Positions 9,277 through 17,504 of a stretch of 35,156 nt of DNA are shown here, in pieces; positions within the stretch are counted from its first letter, which is position 1; each line of letters opens with the position of its first letter. The stretch covers positions 1 to 35,156 of the forward strand of contig NZ_JAAKZW010000062.1 in the NCBI RefSeq assembly GCF_011044995.1, written 5' to 3'. Below the pieces are notes generated by a model. The model did no database searches. It was not told where the DNA came from and saw only the letters and a program-made list of their open reading frames with translations. The position numbers were made by a program, and so were the translations under genes. Source of the DNA: Streptomyces mesophilus. GTDB lineage: Bacteria > Actinomycetota > Actinomycetes > Streptomycetales > Streptomycetaceae.

Positions 9277-9981
9277 TCAGCCGACCTGCTGGGGAACCGC
9301 CCCACCAGGCACGCAGCTCGCCCGCGCGGCGAGCTGCGGCGGTACGGGGACGTTGTCGACGCCACCGATCCGGTTGGCCCACCAGCAGGTGACTCCGCGT
9401 ACGAGGCGCATGCGCAGGGCCGGGTAGGAGGCCGGCCGCTCGAAGACGCCGACCGAGTCGCCCCAGTACGCGTTCTTCGCGTCGATGCCGGGATAGTCGT
9501 GCCGGATCCCGCGCAGCGGCGGGAAGTCGGTGTGCACCTCGCTCAGGGTGAGACCCGACCAGGCGGCGAGCGCCCGGAATCCGTCCGGGTAGTACCGCCA
9601 GCAGTCCTGGGCGTCGTGCACATGGCCGCGCGAGGGTGCGGTGATGAAGGCCCGCCCGCCCGGCTTGAGCACCCGTGCGATCTCCAGCATCGTCCCCCAG
9701 AAGAACGGAATGTGCTCGAACGCCTGCCCCGACAGCACGAAGTCCGCGGTACGCGACTTCACGGGAATGCGGTACGGCTCGGTCATCACACGGTCGACGT
9801 TGCGGCCGCCGAGCACGTCCACACCGATGTAGTCGATGTCCCGTCCTTCGAGCAGCGACCTGTGGGTGCGGACCTGGCGGTCGGAGATGCGCGACCCCAA
9901 GTCGACGACGCAGGAGCGTCCTTGGTCGGGCATGTACTGGTCGACGCAGAGCTTCATGTGGGCGTAGGCGGAGGGGTGCAT
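9277..9981 (-). CDS. Class I SAM-dependent methyltransferase
   Basis: This 234-residue protein has a Methyltransf_11-like core. It shows VVDLGSR at 25-31 (SAM motif I, with Ser-Arg after the glycine), IGVDVLGG at 52-59 (acidic residue for the ribose), VLSGQAFEHI at 82-91 and VLKPGGRAFI at 104-113. The ATG at 9981 has AGAGGA about 10 bases upstream. It is a soluble protein with no membrane segment. The substrate cannot be told. Position between envelope glycosyltransferases and next to a sugar O-methyltransferase suggests methylation of a sugar, sugar acid or lipid intermediate of the same polymer. It is divergent from the membrane protein gene at 10109 across a 127-base gap. It is not a sequence duplicate of its methyltransferase neighbour. 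Confidence 0.8.
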   Translation of the reverse strand: MHPSAYAHMKLCVDQYMPDQGRSCVVDLGSRISDRQVRTHRSLLEGRDIDYIGVDVLGGRNVDRVMTEPYRIPVKSRTADFVLSGQAFEHIPFFWGTMLEIARVLKPGGRAFITAPSRGHVHDAQDCWRYYPDGFRALAAWSGLTLSEVHTDFPPLRGIRHDYPGIDAKNAYWGDSVGVFERPASYPALRMRLVRGVTCWWANRIGGVDNVPVPPQLAARASCVPGGAVPQQVG

Positions 9982-10060
9982 CAGGGGGCGGTCCTCTCGG
10001 AGGTGGGTTTCCCCTCCTCAACTGCCTTGGCGGGGATGGGGCTACGGTCTGCGTCAATTT

Positions 10061-10074
10061 GCGCGTGTACGCGC
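10061..10074. promoter_or_regulatory. Inverted repeat in the divergent intergenic region
   Basis: GCGCGT and ACGCGC are perfect inverted arms around a 2-base centre, between the divergent starts at 9981 and 10109. It could be an operator, but a 6-base GC-rich palindrome is expected fairly often in such DNA. Confidence 0.2.
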
Positions 10075-10108
10075 CGTAACCCGGTGCCTGGCTCGGGGTT
10101 AGACCCAT

Positions 10109-11902
10109 ATGTCAGTTCTTGAAGCGGCCAGGCGCCTGCCGTTCGTCCCGTCCCCCCAGCACACCTCCCGCGCCACACCACGCGCCAGGCGTGGATTCCC
10201 CTGGCGGACCGTGGCCGTCGGCGTCCCGACCCTTTGGATCCTGGTGGCGGGCTGGAACCACCGCTGGATCGGTGACGACGGTCTCATCTACACCCGCGTG
10301 GTCCGGCAGATCCTCGCGGGCAACGGCCCCGTCTACAACGTCGGTGAGCGTGTCGAGACCTCGACGGGCACGCTGTGGCAGTGGCTGGTGGCAGCCGCGA
10401 CCCTGCCGACCGGAATGGACCCGGCGAAGGTCGCCGTCTGCCTGGGGCTCGCCCTGTGCACCACCGGTTTCGCGCTCGCCCTCCTCGGCACCCTCGCGCT
10501 GCACGGGCGGCCCGCCCGGGTCGTCCCGTTGGGTGTCCTTGCCCTGCTGCCGGTCCAGGCGATGTGGGACTACGCCACCTCCGGTCTGGAGACCGGCCTT
10601 GCCTTCTGCTGGCTCGGGGCCACCTGGTGGACGCTCGTCCACGTGGGCCGCACCGGGCGCCATCTGACCTGGACCGCCGTCCTGTTGGGGCTCGGCCCGC
10701 TGGTCCGTCCCGACCTGGCGCTCGTGACCGGCCTGTACGCGGCGGTGCTCTTCGCACTCGTACGGCCCGGGTGGCGCCGCGGCCTGAGCGCACTCGCGGC
10801 GGGTCTTGCGCTGCCGGTCGGCTATGAGATCTTCCGGGCCGGGTACTACGGCATCCTCGTGCCGCTCCCCGCCATCACGAAGGAAGCGTCATGGACGCTG
10901 TGGGACCGGGGTCTGTACTACCTGGCCGACTTCGTCACGCCGTACCACCTGTGGCTTCCCCTGGTGCTGCTCGCCGCCCTGTCGGTCCCGGTCGCGGCCG
11001 CGCTCCGCGAGGCGCCCGACGGCCGCCGGGCGCTGATCATCGCCGCGACTCCGGTCGGTACGGGTCTGGCCTCCGCCCTGTTCGTCACCAAGGTGGGCGG
11101 TGACTTCATGCACGGCCGGATGCTGCTGCCCGCCCTGTTCCTGGTGCTGCTGCCCGGCTTCCTCGTGCCCCTGACCCGTATCACGGCATCAGCGCTCGCC
11201 GCCGTCGTCGTGTGGGCCGGGGCCTGCCTGCTGATCTGGCGCCCTCCGTACAAGAACGACGGAATCTCCTTCATCCTCGACGAGCACGCGGGATACGTGG
11301 GGGCCACAGGACAGCAGCATCCCGTGACGCAGGCGGCGCACGCCGCGCGCGGTTTCCTCTTCGCCCGCGAGGTGAGGCGGCTGCGGGCCGAGGGTGAACG
11401 GGTCGTGCTGATCGAGATGAATTACGACCGCGAAGTGCAGGCCTTCCCGCTCTCGGCGCGACACCGCCCCGCCGCCCGTTTCGCCGGCATGGAGGCCCGC
11501 CTCGGTCACGCGGGGGTCGCGATCCCCCTGGACGAAATCGCGGTCGACTACCTGGGCCTCTCCAACCCTTTGGGCGCCCATATGCAGCCGACCATCTTCA
11601 AGAAGGCGGGACACGAGAAGCCGATCAAGCGGTCCTGGGTCATCGCCGACTACACGGACCCGGCGGCCACCGACTCACCCGCCGTGCGAGCCGCCCGGCA
11701 CGCCCTGACCTGCGGCGCGATCGCGGAACTCCAGGACTCGGTGCGCGCGCCGCTCACCCCCGGCCGGTTCTGGCAGAACCTCACCGGGGCCTGGGAGCGG
11801 ACCCGGCTGCGGATTCCCGCGGACCCGGTGGCGGCCGAGAAGGAGTTCTGCGTCAAGCCCGCGCCCGCAGCAACTGCGGCAGGGGCAGCGGTCGCACAGT
11901 GA
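10109..11902 (+). CDS. GT-C-type polytopic membrane glycosyltransferase, arabinofuranosyltransferase-like
   Basis: This 597-residue protein has about ten hydrophobic segments in its first ~390 residues and a soluble C-terminal tail of ~200. Just after the first membrane span comes WIGDDGLIYTR, with Asp56-Asp57. This matches the acidic pair in the first extracytoplasmic loop of GT-C enzymes, which use polyprenyl-phosphate sugars. The arrangement DDG-YTR, then GNGPVYNVGERVE, then STGTLW recalls mycobacterial arabinosyltransferase AftB-like proteins. It probably adds a sugar to an exported polymer outside the membrane. The ribosome binding site is weak (GGGG upstream), so the exact start is uncertain. 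Its last 50 bases overlap the 3' end of the convergent GT2 gene. The sugar is unknown. Confidence 0.72.
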   Translation: MSVLEAARRLPFVPSPQHTSRATPRARRGFPWRTVAVGVPTLWILVAGWNHRWIGDDGLIYTRVVRQILAGNGPVYNVGERVETSTGTLWQWLVAAATLPTGMDPAKVAVCLGLALCTTGFALALLGTLALHGRPARVVPLGVLALLPVQAMWDYATSGLETGLAFCWLGATWWTLVHVGRTGRHLTWTAVLLGLGPLVRPDLALVTGLYAAVLFALVRPGWRRGLSALAAGLALPVGYEIFRAGYYGILVPLPAITKEASWTLWDRGLYYLADFVTPYHLWLPLVLLAALSVPVAAALREAPDGRRALIIAATPVGTGLASALFVTKVGGDFMHGRMLLPALFLVLLPGFLVPLTRITASALAAVVVWAGACLLIWRPPYKNDGISFILDEHAGYVGATGQQHPVTQAAHAARGFLFAREVRRLRAEGERVVLIEMNYDREVQAFPLSARHRPAARFAGMEARLGHAGVAIPLDEIAVDYLGLSNPLGAHMQPTIFKKAGHEKPIKRSWVIADYTDPAATDSPAVRAARHALTCGAIAELQDSVRAPLTPGRFWQNLTGAWERTRLRIPADPVAAEKEFCVKPAPAATAAGAAVAQ

Positions 11903-13427
11903 CGCGCAGTTCGCTCGCGTCGTCGCAAGCCGCCACCCCGACCTCGTAGGCCCGCAGTCCGTGCCTGCGCGGCCGGGACGGTGCGGCGTCCGCGGGTACG
12001 GGCGCGAGCGGGACGGTGAGGCTCTCGCCGAGTGCGGCGGCGACGAGCCGTACGGTCCACCGGTCCCGCGGGGGCTGCTTCGGCGGGAAGAGCTCGTCCA
12101 GGGGCAGTTCCACCCGCACGACGCTGCCCTCGCCGTCGGCGGCCACGGCCGCGTCGTACGACCGCGCCACGCGCTCCCCCGCCCCTTCCAGCACGGTCTC
12201 GGCGCGCACGGCGTCCGCCCCGAACGCGCTCAGGTCCGGCAGCGGACTGCGCGCCTCGAGCAGCAGGAGTCCGTCCCGGATACGCACGCGCGCCGGGCCG
12301 AACTCCTGCTCGGCGAACCGCTTGCGGGTGTCCTTGGTGAGGTCGAACCAGGCGTCCGGCAACGCGAGCCCGGGGTCCCGGAAACAGGGATAGTCCGCAT
12401 AGGCCCGCCCGTCCTCCACCACCACCGGCGGCCCTCCGGCCGCGGCGCACTCCAACACACCGACCAATGCGCCGAGTTCCCCCCGCTCCGCAAGGCGCAG
12501 CAGCAGCCGCTGCTCCTGCGACAGCTTCCGCAGGGCGTACGCACTGGCGTACGCCGCATGCAGGGCGCCCACCCCGTCGCAGACCGCCCGCTGCTGCTCG
12601 GGGCCGAGTTTCAGGAAGTCCGGGCTGATCAGCCGCGCCACCTCCCAGGTGAAGTGGCGCTGATGGATCCACTCCCGGCCGCGACCCGGCTCCGACAGGC
12701 GCCGCGTGAGCTCGAAGAGCTGCCGGGTGCCGCGCAACCGGTCGAGAGCGCGGAAGGAGACGGTGGCGTTGGTCTCGTCGTCGCGGCGTACGGCGAAGTA
12801 GTAGTCGTAATCGGCGAGTACGGTGATGCGCCCGGCCCTGAAGCAGGCCTCCAGGGTGAACGGCTGGTCGCTCAGGACCGGCAGGTCCTCGGGGAAGCGC
12901 AGCCCGTGCTCTTCGATCAACTCCCGCCGGAACAGCTTGGTGTTGGACAGGGCCCAGGGCAGAGCCGAGTCGTACAGCGTCACCTCGTCCCGGCTCTCGC
13001 CGAACACGGCCTTCGACACCCAGCGCCCGTTCACGCCGACCATCCGCCCGAGCACGATGTCGGAGCCGAGCCGGTCAGCGGCGCTCACCATGCGCTCCAG
13101 CGCCTCGACACCCAGATGGTCGTCGGCACCGATGAAGAGGACGTACCGCCCGCGCGCCAGATCGAGGGCACGGTTGCTGGGCACGGCGGGACCGCCGGAG
13201 TTCTCCTGGTGAACGACCCTGAAGACACCGGGGTGTTGTTCGGCGAACCGCTCCAGTTCCTTCTCGCTGCCGTCCGTCGACCCGTCGTCGACCGCGACGA
13301 CCTCGATCCGGTCCGTCCCGATGGTCTGCGAGACGAGCGAGGTCAGACAGTCGGTCAGATACGGCATCGTGTTGTAGACGGCGACGATGACGCTGACATC
13401 CGGCACAGCACCGGGCGTGTTCTGCAT
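11853..13427 (-). CDS. GT2-family glycosyltransferase with long C-terminal region
   Basis: This 524-residue cytoplasmic glycosyltransferase has an N-terminal GT-A domain with VIVAVYNTMPYL, VDDGSTDGS at 46-54 and IGADD at ~99-103 in place of the usual DSDD. About 290 further residues include a helical stretch and a beta-like tail also seen in other GT2 proteins of this locus. The ATG at 13427 is chosen because the GT2 first strand begins ten residues later and GCAGGG precedes it. The open frame continues upstream to 13742, but that part belongs to the decayed dehydrogenase read in another frame. The 3' end overlaps the convergent gene ending at 11902. It likely builds or decorates the wall polymer; donor unknown. 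Confidence 0.87.
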   Translation of the reverse strand: MQNTPGAVPDVSVIVAVYNTMPYLTDCLTSLVSQTIGTDRIEVVAVDDGSTDGSEKELERFAEQHPGVFRVVHQENSGGPAVPSNRALDLARGRYVLFIGADDHLGVEALERMVSAADRLGSDIVLGRMVGVNGRWVSKAVFGESRDEVTLYDSALPWALSNTKLFRRELIEEHGLRFPEDLPVLSDQPFTLEACFRAGRITVLADYDYYFAVRRDDETNATVSFRALDRLRGTRQLFELTRRLSEPGRGREWIHQRHFTWEVARLISPDFLKLGPEQQRAVCDGVGALHAAYASAYALRKLSQEQRLLLRLAERGELGALVGVLECAAAGGPPVVVEDGRAYADYPCFRDPGLALPDAWFDLTKDTRKRFAEQEFGPARVRIRDGLLLLEARSPLPDLSAFGADAVRAETVLEGAGERVARSYDAAVAADGEGSVVRVELPLDELFPPKQPPRDRWTVRLVAAALGESLTVPLAPVPADAAPSRPRRHGLRAYEVGVAACDDASELRVTVRPLPLPQLLRARA

Positions 13428-13504
13428 GCCCTGCAAACGACGGAGCGCGCCGCTCGTTGCTGGAGACGTCACCTTGAGGGCGTGCGTGACGGGCAGCGCA
13501 CCGC

Positions 13505-13812
13505 CTACGAAGGCGCCCCGAGCACGATCCGCCGCACGCCCTCCCACCGGGCCGGATCGGTGACGCGCCGGCCGTCCACCAGCACCCGTACGTCCGGAAA
13601 GTCCTCCGCCCCGAGCCCCGCGTACTCCGCGTGGTCGGCCTGCACCACGAGCGACGCAGTCCGCGACCGCCCTCTTGAGCCGCACATCGAGTTCATGCTC
13701 CCCGGGGAACGGCTCGACCCCCTCGTTCAGGAGGTCCACCATGCCCCTTGGCCGCGAACTGGACCGCCAGGGGGAGACCGATCTTGCCGAGGGCCACTAC
13801 GCAGATACGCAT
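13505..13812 (-). pseudogene. Remnant of a nucleotide-sugar (UDP-GlcNAc/ManNAc-type) dehydrogenase gene
   Basis: Three pieces of one protein lie in order in three different frames. Bases 13812-13741 encode 24 residues starting MRICVVALGKIGLPLAVQF, the NAD-binding GxGxxG-like start of the UDP-glucose/GDP-mannose dehydrogenase family. Bases ~13739-13650 encode VDLLNEGVEPFPGEHELDV and a few more residues, the segment normally about 15 residues later. Bases ~13675-13505 encode the C-terminus (VVQADHAEY, then LVDGRR and DPARW), which closes the UDP-binding domain. Only ~110 of about 430 codons remain, and the catalytic Cys and Lys regions are gone. At least two frame-shifting deletions occurred. 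A good ribosome binding site (GGAGGT, about 9 bases before the ATG) survives, which argues for fairly recent decay. The family assignment rests on recognised motifs, without a database search. Confidence 0.8.
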
Positions 13813-13904
13813 GGGCAGTTACCTCCGATGGGGGTGCCGGGACCGAGCTTCAACGAGCACGGCCGAGGCGCGGCAACGCCGCATAGGGACAGATCACTCC
13901 GAGG

Positions 13905-13922
13905 CATCCCGTAAATGGGATG
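13905..13922. promoter_or_regulatory. Inverted repeat (possible operator) between divergent genes
   Basis: CATCCC at 13905-13910 and GGGATG at 13917-13922 form perfect arms around a 6-base centre. With one mismatch the arms extend to 8 bases. It lies 18 bases upstream of the -35-like element for the gene at 13975, and between that gene and the decayed dehydrogenase. The position suits a regulator site. No regulator gene is adjacent. Confidence 0.3.
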
Positions 13923-13939
13923 ACCATGACGCTGAGCAC

Positions 13940-13966
13940 TTGATCCATCACTCTGCGTGCTAGCGT
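13940..13966 (+). promoter_or_regulatory. Candidate leaderless promoter of the GT4 operon
   Basis: TTGATC (13940-13945) and TAGCGT (13961-13966) are separated by 15 bases, slightly short for a sigma-70 promoter. The ATG at 13975 follows the -10 hexamer after 8 bases with no Shine-Dalgarno sequence. Confidence 0.45.
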
Positions 13967-13974
13967 GCGGCACC

Positions 13975-15342
13975 ATGCCAGCACCACCGGACGGGCCGGG
14001 CCGTCGCCGTCATCTCCTCTATGTGGCCATCGGTTTTCCGCCCGCGGCCAAGAGCTCCACGTACCGCCTGCGCGAGACGGCCAATCAGATGTGCGCCGCG
14101 GGCTGGGACGTCACCGTCGTGACCATCGCCCGGGACTCCTGGGAGCTGGAGTCCGGGATCGACCCGAGCCTGCTCGACCGTGTCGATCCCCGGGTGGAGG
14201 TGATCGAACTCCCGTTGCGCCGGGCGGACTTGGAGACCGAGATCCGTCTCTTCCCCGAGGCGCGCGCCGCCGATCCCATGGGCTGGGTCAAGCAACTGCG
14301 GGAACGGAACAAGGAGTCCTTCCCCGAGGCTGCCTTCGGCGGCTGGCGGGCGGCGCTCGAGCGCGCGGTCCTCGGCCTGCACCGCGCACGCCCGGTCGAT
14401 CTGACGCTGGTGACCTGCACCCCGTACGTGACGCTCTGTGCGGCGCGCGCGCTGTGGGAGAAGCACCGGGTTCCCTACGCCGTCGACTTCCGCGACGGAT
14501 GGTCCGTCGACGTCGTGGGCAGCAGGACCGCGTTCGGCCCGGACAGCCCGGAGGGGCGCTGGGAGCGCGAGGTCCTCGACCAGGCGCTCTCCCTGTGGGT
14601 CGTCAACGACCCCATCGCCGAGCACTACCGCACGCGTTATCCGCACCTGGCCGACCGCGTGAAGGTGGTGCGCAACGGCTACGACGTGGACAGCGCGCCC
14701 GACGCGGCGGGCCGCGAGCCCTCCGGACTCCCGCTCACCTTCGGCTATCTCGGCCTCCTGAGCTCCCCCATCGGGCAGTTGCGTGCGCTGCTCGACGCCT
14801 GGCGCCTGGCCCGCTCGACCGAGCCGCTCCTCGCGGGCGCGCGCTTCGAGGTGCGGGGGCACGGCGGCTTCGGCGCCGACCGGGGCGGCGGCGCCAAGAT
14901 CGAGCTGCTGCGCCGGTCCGAGGATGTCGGCGTGCACTTCGGCGGGCCCGTGAACAAGGCGGATGTGGCCGGCGTGTACGCCGGGTGGGACGCACTGGTC
15001 CTCCTCGTGCTCGGCGGTCGGTACATGACCTCCGGGAAGGTGTACGAGTACATGGCGGCCGGGCTGCCCATCGTCTCGGCCCACGCCGGCGACCACGACG
15101 CCTCCACTGTCCTGGAAGGGCACCCGCTGTGGACCGGGGCCTGCGGCCTCGACCGGCGCAAGCTCGCGGACGGGTTCGCGCACGCGGCCCGCCTGGCGGT
15201 CGGGTCCGGCCCCGCCGAGCGGCTCGCCGCGCAGGCCCACGCCCGGCCGTTCGAGCGCTCGGCACTGATGGCCGCGGGGGCGCAGGACCTCACCGCACGC
15301 ATGGACCGCCAGACCCTGCTCACCGGAGTGCCGACCCCGTGA
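13975..15342 (+). CDS. GT4-like glycosyltransferase
   Basis: This 455-residue GT-B glycosyltransferase is the first gene of a three-gene coupled operon. The N-terminal domain opens with LLYVAIGFPPAAKSSTYR, typical of the GT4-like acceptor domain. FRDGWSVDV (~172-180) and VRNGYDVDS mark the mid-region, and SGKVYEYMAAGLPIVS the donor-binding helix of the C-terminal domain. The start at 13975 is preferred over an in-frame GTG at 13957, because the latter would overlap the -10-like hexamer TAGCGT. The stop overlaps the GTG of the next gene by four bases (GTGA). It is probably cytoplasmic and transfers a sugar to a lipid-linked polymer intermediate. The specificity is not visible. Confidence 0.87.
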   Translation: MPAPPDGPGRRRHLLYVAIGFPPAAKSSTYRLRETANQMCAAGWDVTVVTIARDSWELESGIDPSLLDRVDPRVEVIELPLRRADLETEIRLFPEARAADPMGWVKQLRERNKESFPEAAFGGWRAALERAVLGLHRARPVDLTLVTCTPYVTLCAARALWEKHRVPYAVDFRDGWSVDVVGSRTAFGPDSPEGRWEREVLDQALSLWVVNDPIAEHYRTRYPHLADRVKVVRNGYDVDSAPDAAGREPSGLPLTFGYLGLLSSPIGQLRALLDAWRLARSTEPLLAGARFEVRGHGGFGADRGGGAKIELLRRSEDVGVHFGGPVNKADVAGVYAGWDALVLLVLGGRYMTSGKVYEYMAAGLPIVSAHAGDHDASTVLEGHPLWTGACGLDRRKLADGFAHAARLAVGSGPAERLAAQAHARPFERSALMAAGAQDLTARMDRQTLLTGVPTP

Positions 15343-17504
15343 CCGAGATTCTGCTGATCGCCTCGGCCCGTCCCGAACTCGCCGTGCTCACCGATGCGGT
15401 GGGCACCCTGACCTCACTGGGCGCGACCGTTCGCCTCGCGGCCGGCTTCGATCTGGGCGAGCACCGGGACGCCCTGGCGCGGACCGGCTGCGCATCTCTC
15501 CACCAGCTGCCGCGCACCTTCCACGGCCGTTCCTCCGTGGTCCGCCGCGAGGCCCTGCGGCTGGGCGCCGGCGAGCAGTTGTGGCTGCGCAGCGCGGGCG
15601 ACAAGGACCTTCGCTCGCTCGCGCGCGACGCCCACGTACTCGTCGCCCTCGACGCCGACGCGGTGTATACGGTGTGGCGTCTTGCCCGGCGCCATCGCGG
15701 GGCGCATGCGGTGTTCGGGCTCGCTCCGGCCGTACGTGCGGTCCGCGCCGACGCGACGCCGCCCTCCGCCCTCACTCGCGTACGGCATGGGCTGCCGTCC
15801 CCCTCCGTACTCACCGGTGACCTGCGCCGGGGTATGCGCCGGCTGCCCGGCACGGTGGTCCGCGCGGCCACCGTCCGGCGCGTCCTGCGCACCTCCGCCG
15901 GCGCCCGCCTGTGGCGCTCCGTGGCGGCTCTGCCCGCGCTGCCGGACCGGGTGCGCGCGCCCCTCGCGCGGGAAGCCGCCGAAGGAATGCGCTGGGCGGG
16001 ACGAGGCGGCGGGGCGGCGCTGACCCTGCTGGGCGCGGCCCGCCGGACGTCCGACGCCGAGCTGCGGGCCACGCTCCTGGAGGAGTCGGCACGGGCCGAC
16101 ATCGCCGCGGGACGCCCCCCGCTCGCCTTGACCGAAGCGGTCGGCGGCTGGCTGTCGCTGGCCGATGCGCGGCTTGGCGCGAACGACCGCAGGGAGGCGG
16201 CGACCGCGCTGCACCAGGCCCTGCCGCTGGTCTTCCACCGGGCCCTGCACATCGATCAGTTGACCACGCCGATGGCGCAGGACGCGGCGGCGTACACGCG
16301 TCCGCTGCTGGAGTCACAGACGCTGCGGACCGTGGCCGGCACCGCGCGCGGCCGGGCTGCCGCGGCCGCGCCCGCACCCACGGACCGGCCGCTGCGCCTG
16401 CTGGTCATGACACACGGCAACGCGAACTTTCTCCGCCTGGTGCTGAGTCACTACGAGGACCGCCCGGACGTGGAGCTGCGGTTCGTCGACACGATGCAGC
16501 ACCCGGAGCTGCGGAGGCTGGCCAGGGCGCACTGGCGCGTCATCGCCGACCGGCTGGACGCCGCCACCTGGTACCGGGAGCGCCTGGAGCGCCTGCTGCG
16601 CCCCCATCTAAAGTGGGCCGACACCGTATTCTTCGACTGGTGCGAGGGCCCCGTAGCGATGCTGACGACCATCGACCCGGGCACGACGCGCGTCGTGGTC
16701 CGGCTGCACAGCTATGAGGCGTACACCCAGTGGCCGCTCCTTGTGGACTTCTCCCGCGTCGACGAGCTGCTCTTCATCGCCGATCACGTGCGTGACCTGT
16801 GCACCTCCTACGTGCCGCAGCTGTCCTCGGCGACCGCTCCCCGTATGCGCGTCGTGCACAACGCCACCGATCTGTCGTCGTTCGACCGCCCCAAGTCGGA
16901 CGACGCCCGCTTCACGCTTGGTCTGGTCGGTCTCGGCCAGATCGCGAAGGATCCGCTGTGGGCGCTGGACGTCCTGGAGCGGGTCCGCGCGTACGACGAG
17001 CGGTACAGGCTGGTGCTCGTCGGCGATGTGGTCGATCCGGAGAAGAGCGGTGCGTCCCGGCAGTACCGCGACGCGCTGGAGCAGCGGCTCGCCCCTCTGG
17101 TGCGGGCGGGAGCCGTGGAGCGCAGAGGCCGGACGGACGACGTCGCCTCGGCACTCGTCGGCATCGGCGTGATCCTCAGCTCTTCCGTACGTGAAGGCTG
17201 CCATGTCGCCGTACTCGAAGGCGCGGCGAGTGGGGCCGTGCCTGTGGTGCGCGACTGGCCGTTCTACGCCGGCAAGGCGAACGGCGCCCGCACCACGTAC
17301 CCGGAGGACTGGGTCGTCTCCGACCCCGAGGAGGCGGCCGGGCGCATTCTGCGGGTCACCTCCAGCGCCGACCGCTGGCGTGCGGAGGGCGCCGCGGCGT
17401 CCAAGCACGCCCTGTCCACCTGGGACTGGTCGGTCGTACGCAAGGACTTCGACGACGTGCTGCTGCACGGCGGACAGCCGCTGCCCGGCGCGGACCGGTC
17501 ATGA
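15339..17504 (+). CDS. Two-part glycosyltransferase: unassigned N-terminal half plus GT-B donor domain
   Basis: This 721-residue protein starts at a GTG inside the stop of the preceding gene (GTGA overlap). Residues ~348-721 look like a complete GT-B glycosyltransferase: a first strand LRLLVMTHGNANF, VVVRLHSYEAY, LLFIADHVRD, VVHNATDLS, and an E-x7-E donor motif at Glu619 and Glu627 within VREGCHVAVLEGA. Residues 1-~340 begin with a Rossmann-like strand (TEILLIASARPELAV), followed by a helical, Arg/Ala-rich stretch I cannot assign. This could be a first GT-B half or a partner-binding domain. The same frame stays open back to 13965, but that part is a shadow of the GT4 gene. The next gene overlaps by ATGA. 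A polymer-chain glycosyltransferase role is inferred from context. Confidence 0.82.
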   Translation: MTEILLIASARPELAVLTDAVGTLTSLGATVRLAAGFDLGEHRDALARTGCASLHQLPRTFHGRSSVVRREALRLGAGEQLWLRSAGDKDLRSLARDAHVLVALDADAVYTVWRLARRHRGAHAVFGLAPAVRAVRADATPPSALTRVRHGLPSPSVLTGDLRRGMRRLPGTVVRAATVRRVLRTSAGARLWRSVAALPALPDRVRAPLAREAAEGMRWAGRGGGAALTLLGAARRTSDAELRATLLEESARADIAAGRPPLALTEAVGGWLSLADARLGANDRREAATALHQALPLVFHRALHIDQLTTPMAQDAAAYTRPLLESQTLRTVAGTARGRAAAAAPAPTDRPLRLLVMTHGNANFLRLVLSHYEDRPDVELRFVDTMQHPELRRLARAHWRVIADRLDAATWYRERLERLLRPHLKWADTVFFDWCEGPVAMLTTIDPGTTRVVVRLHSYEAYTQWPLLVDFSRVDELLFIADHVRDLCTSYVPQLSSATAPRMRVVHNATDLSSFDRPKSDDARFTLGLVGLGQIAKDPLWALDVLERVRAYDERYRLVLVGDVVDPEKSGASRQYRDALEQRLAPLVRAGAVERRGRTDDVASALVGIGVILSSSVREGCHVAVLEGAASGAVPVVRDWPFYAGKANGARTTYPEDWVVSDPEEAAGRILRVTSSADRWRAEGAAASKHALSTWDWSVVRKDFDDVLLHGGQPLPGADRS

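Noticed and set aside
13428..13742. N-terminal extension of the GT2 gene to 13742
   Set aside because: Its first ~30 residues are dehydrogenase remnant sequence and the rest is out-of-frame debris. The GT2 fold starts after 13427.
13965..15338. Upstream extension of the 721-aa glycosyltransferase frame
   Set aside because: This part overlaps the GT4 gene in another frame. The GTGA junction at 15339 gives a natural start.
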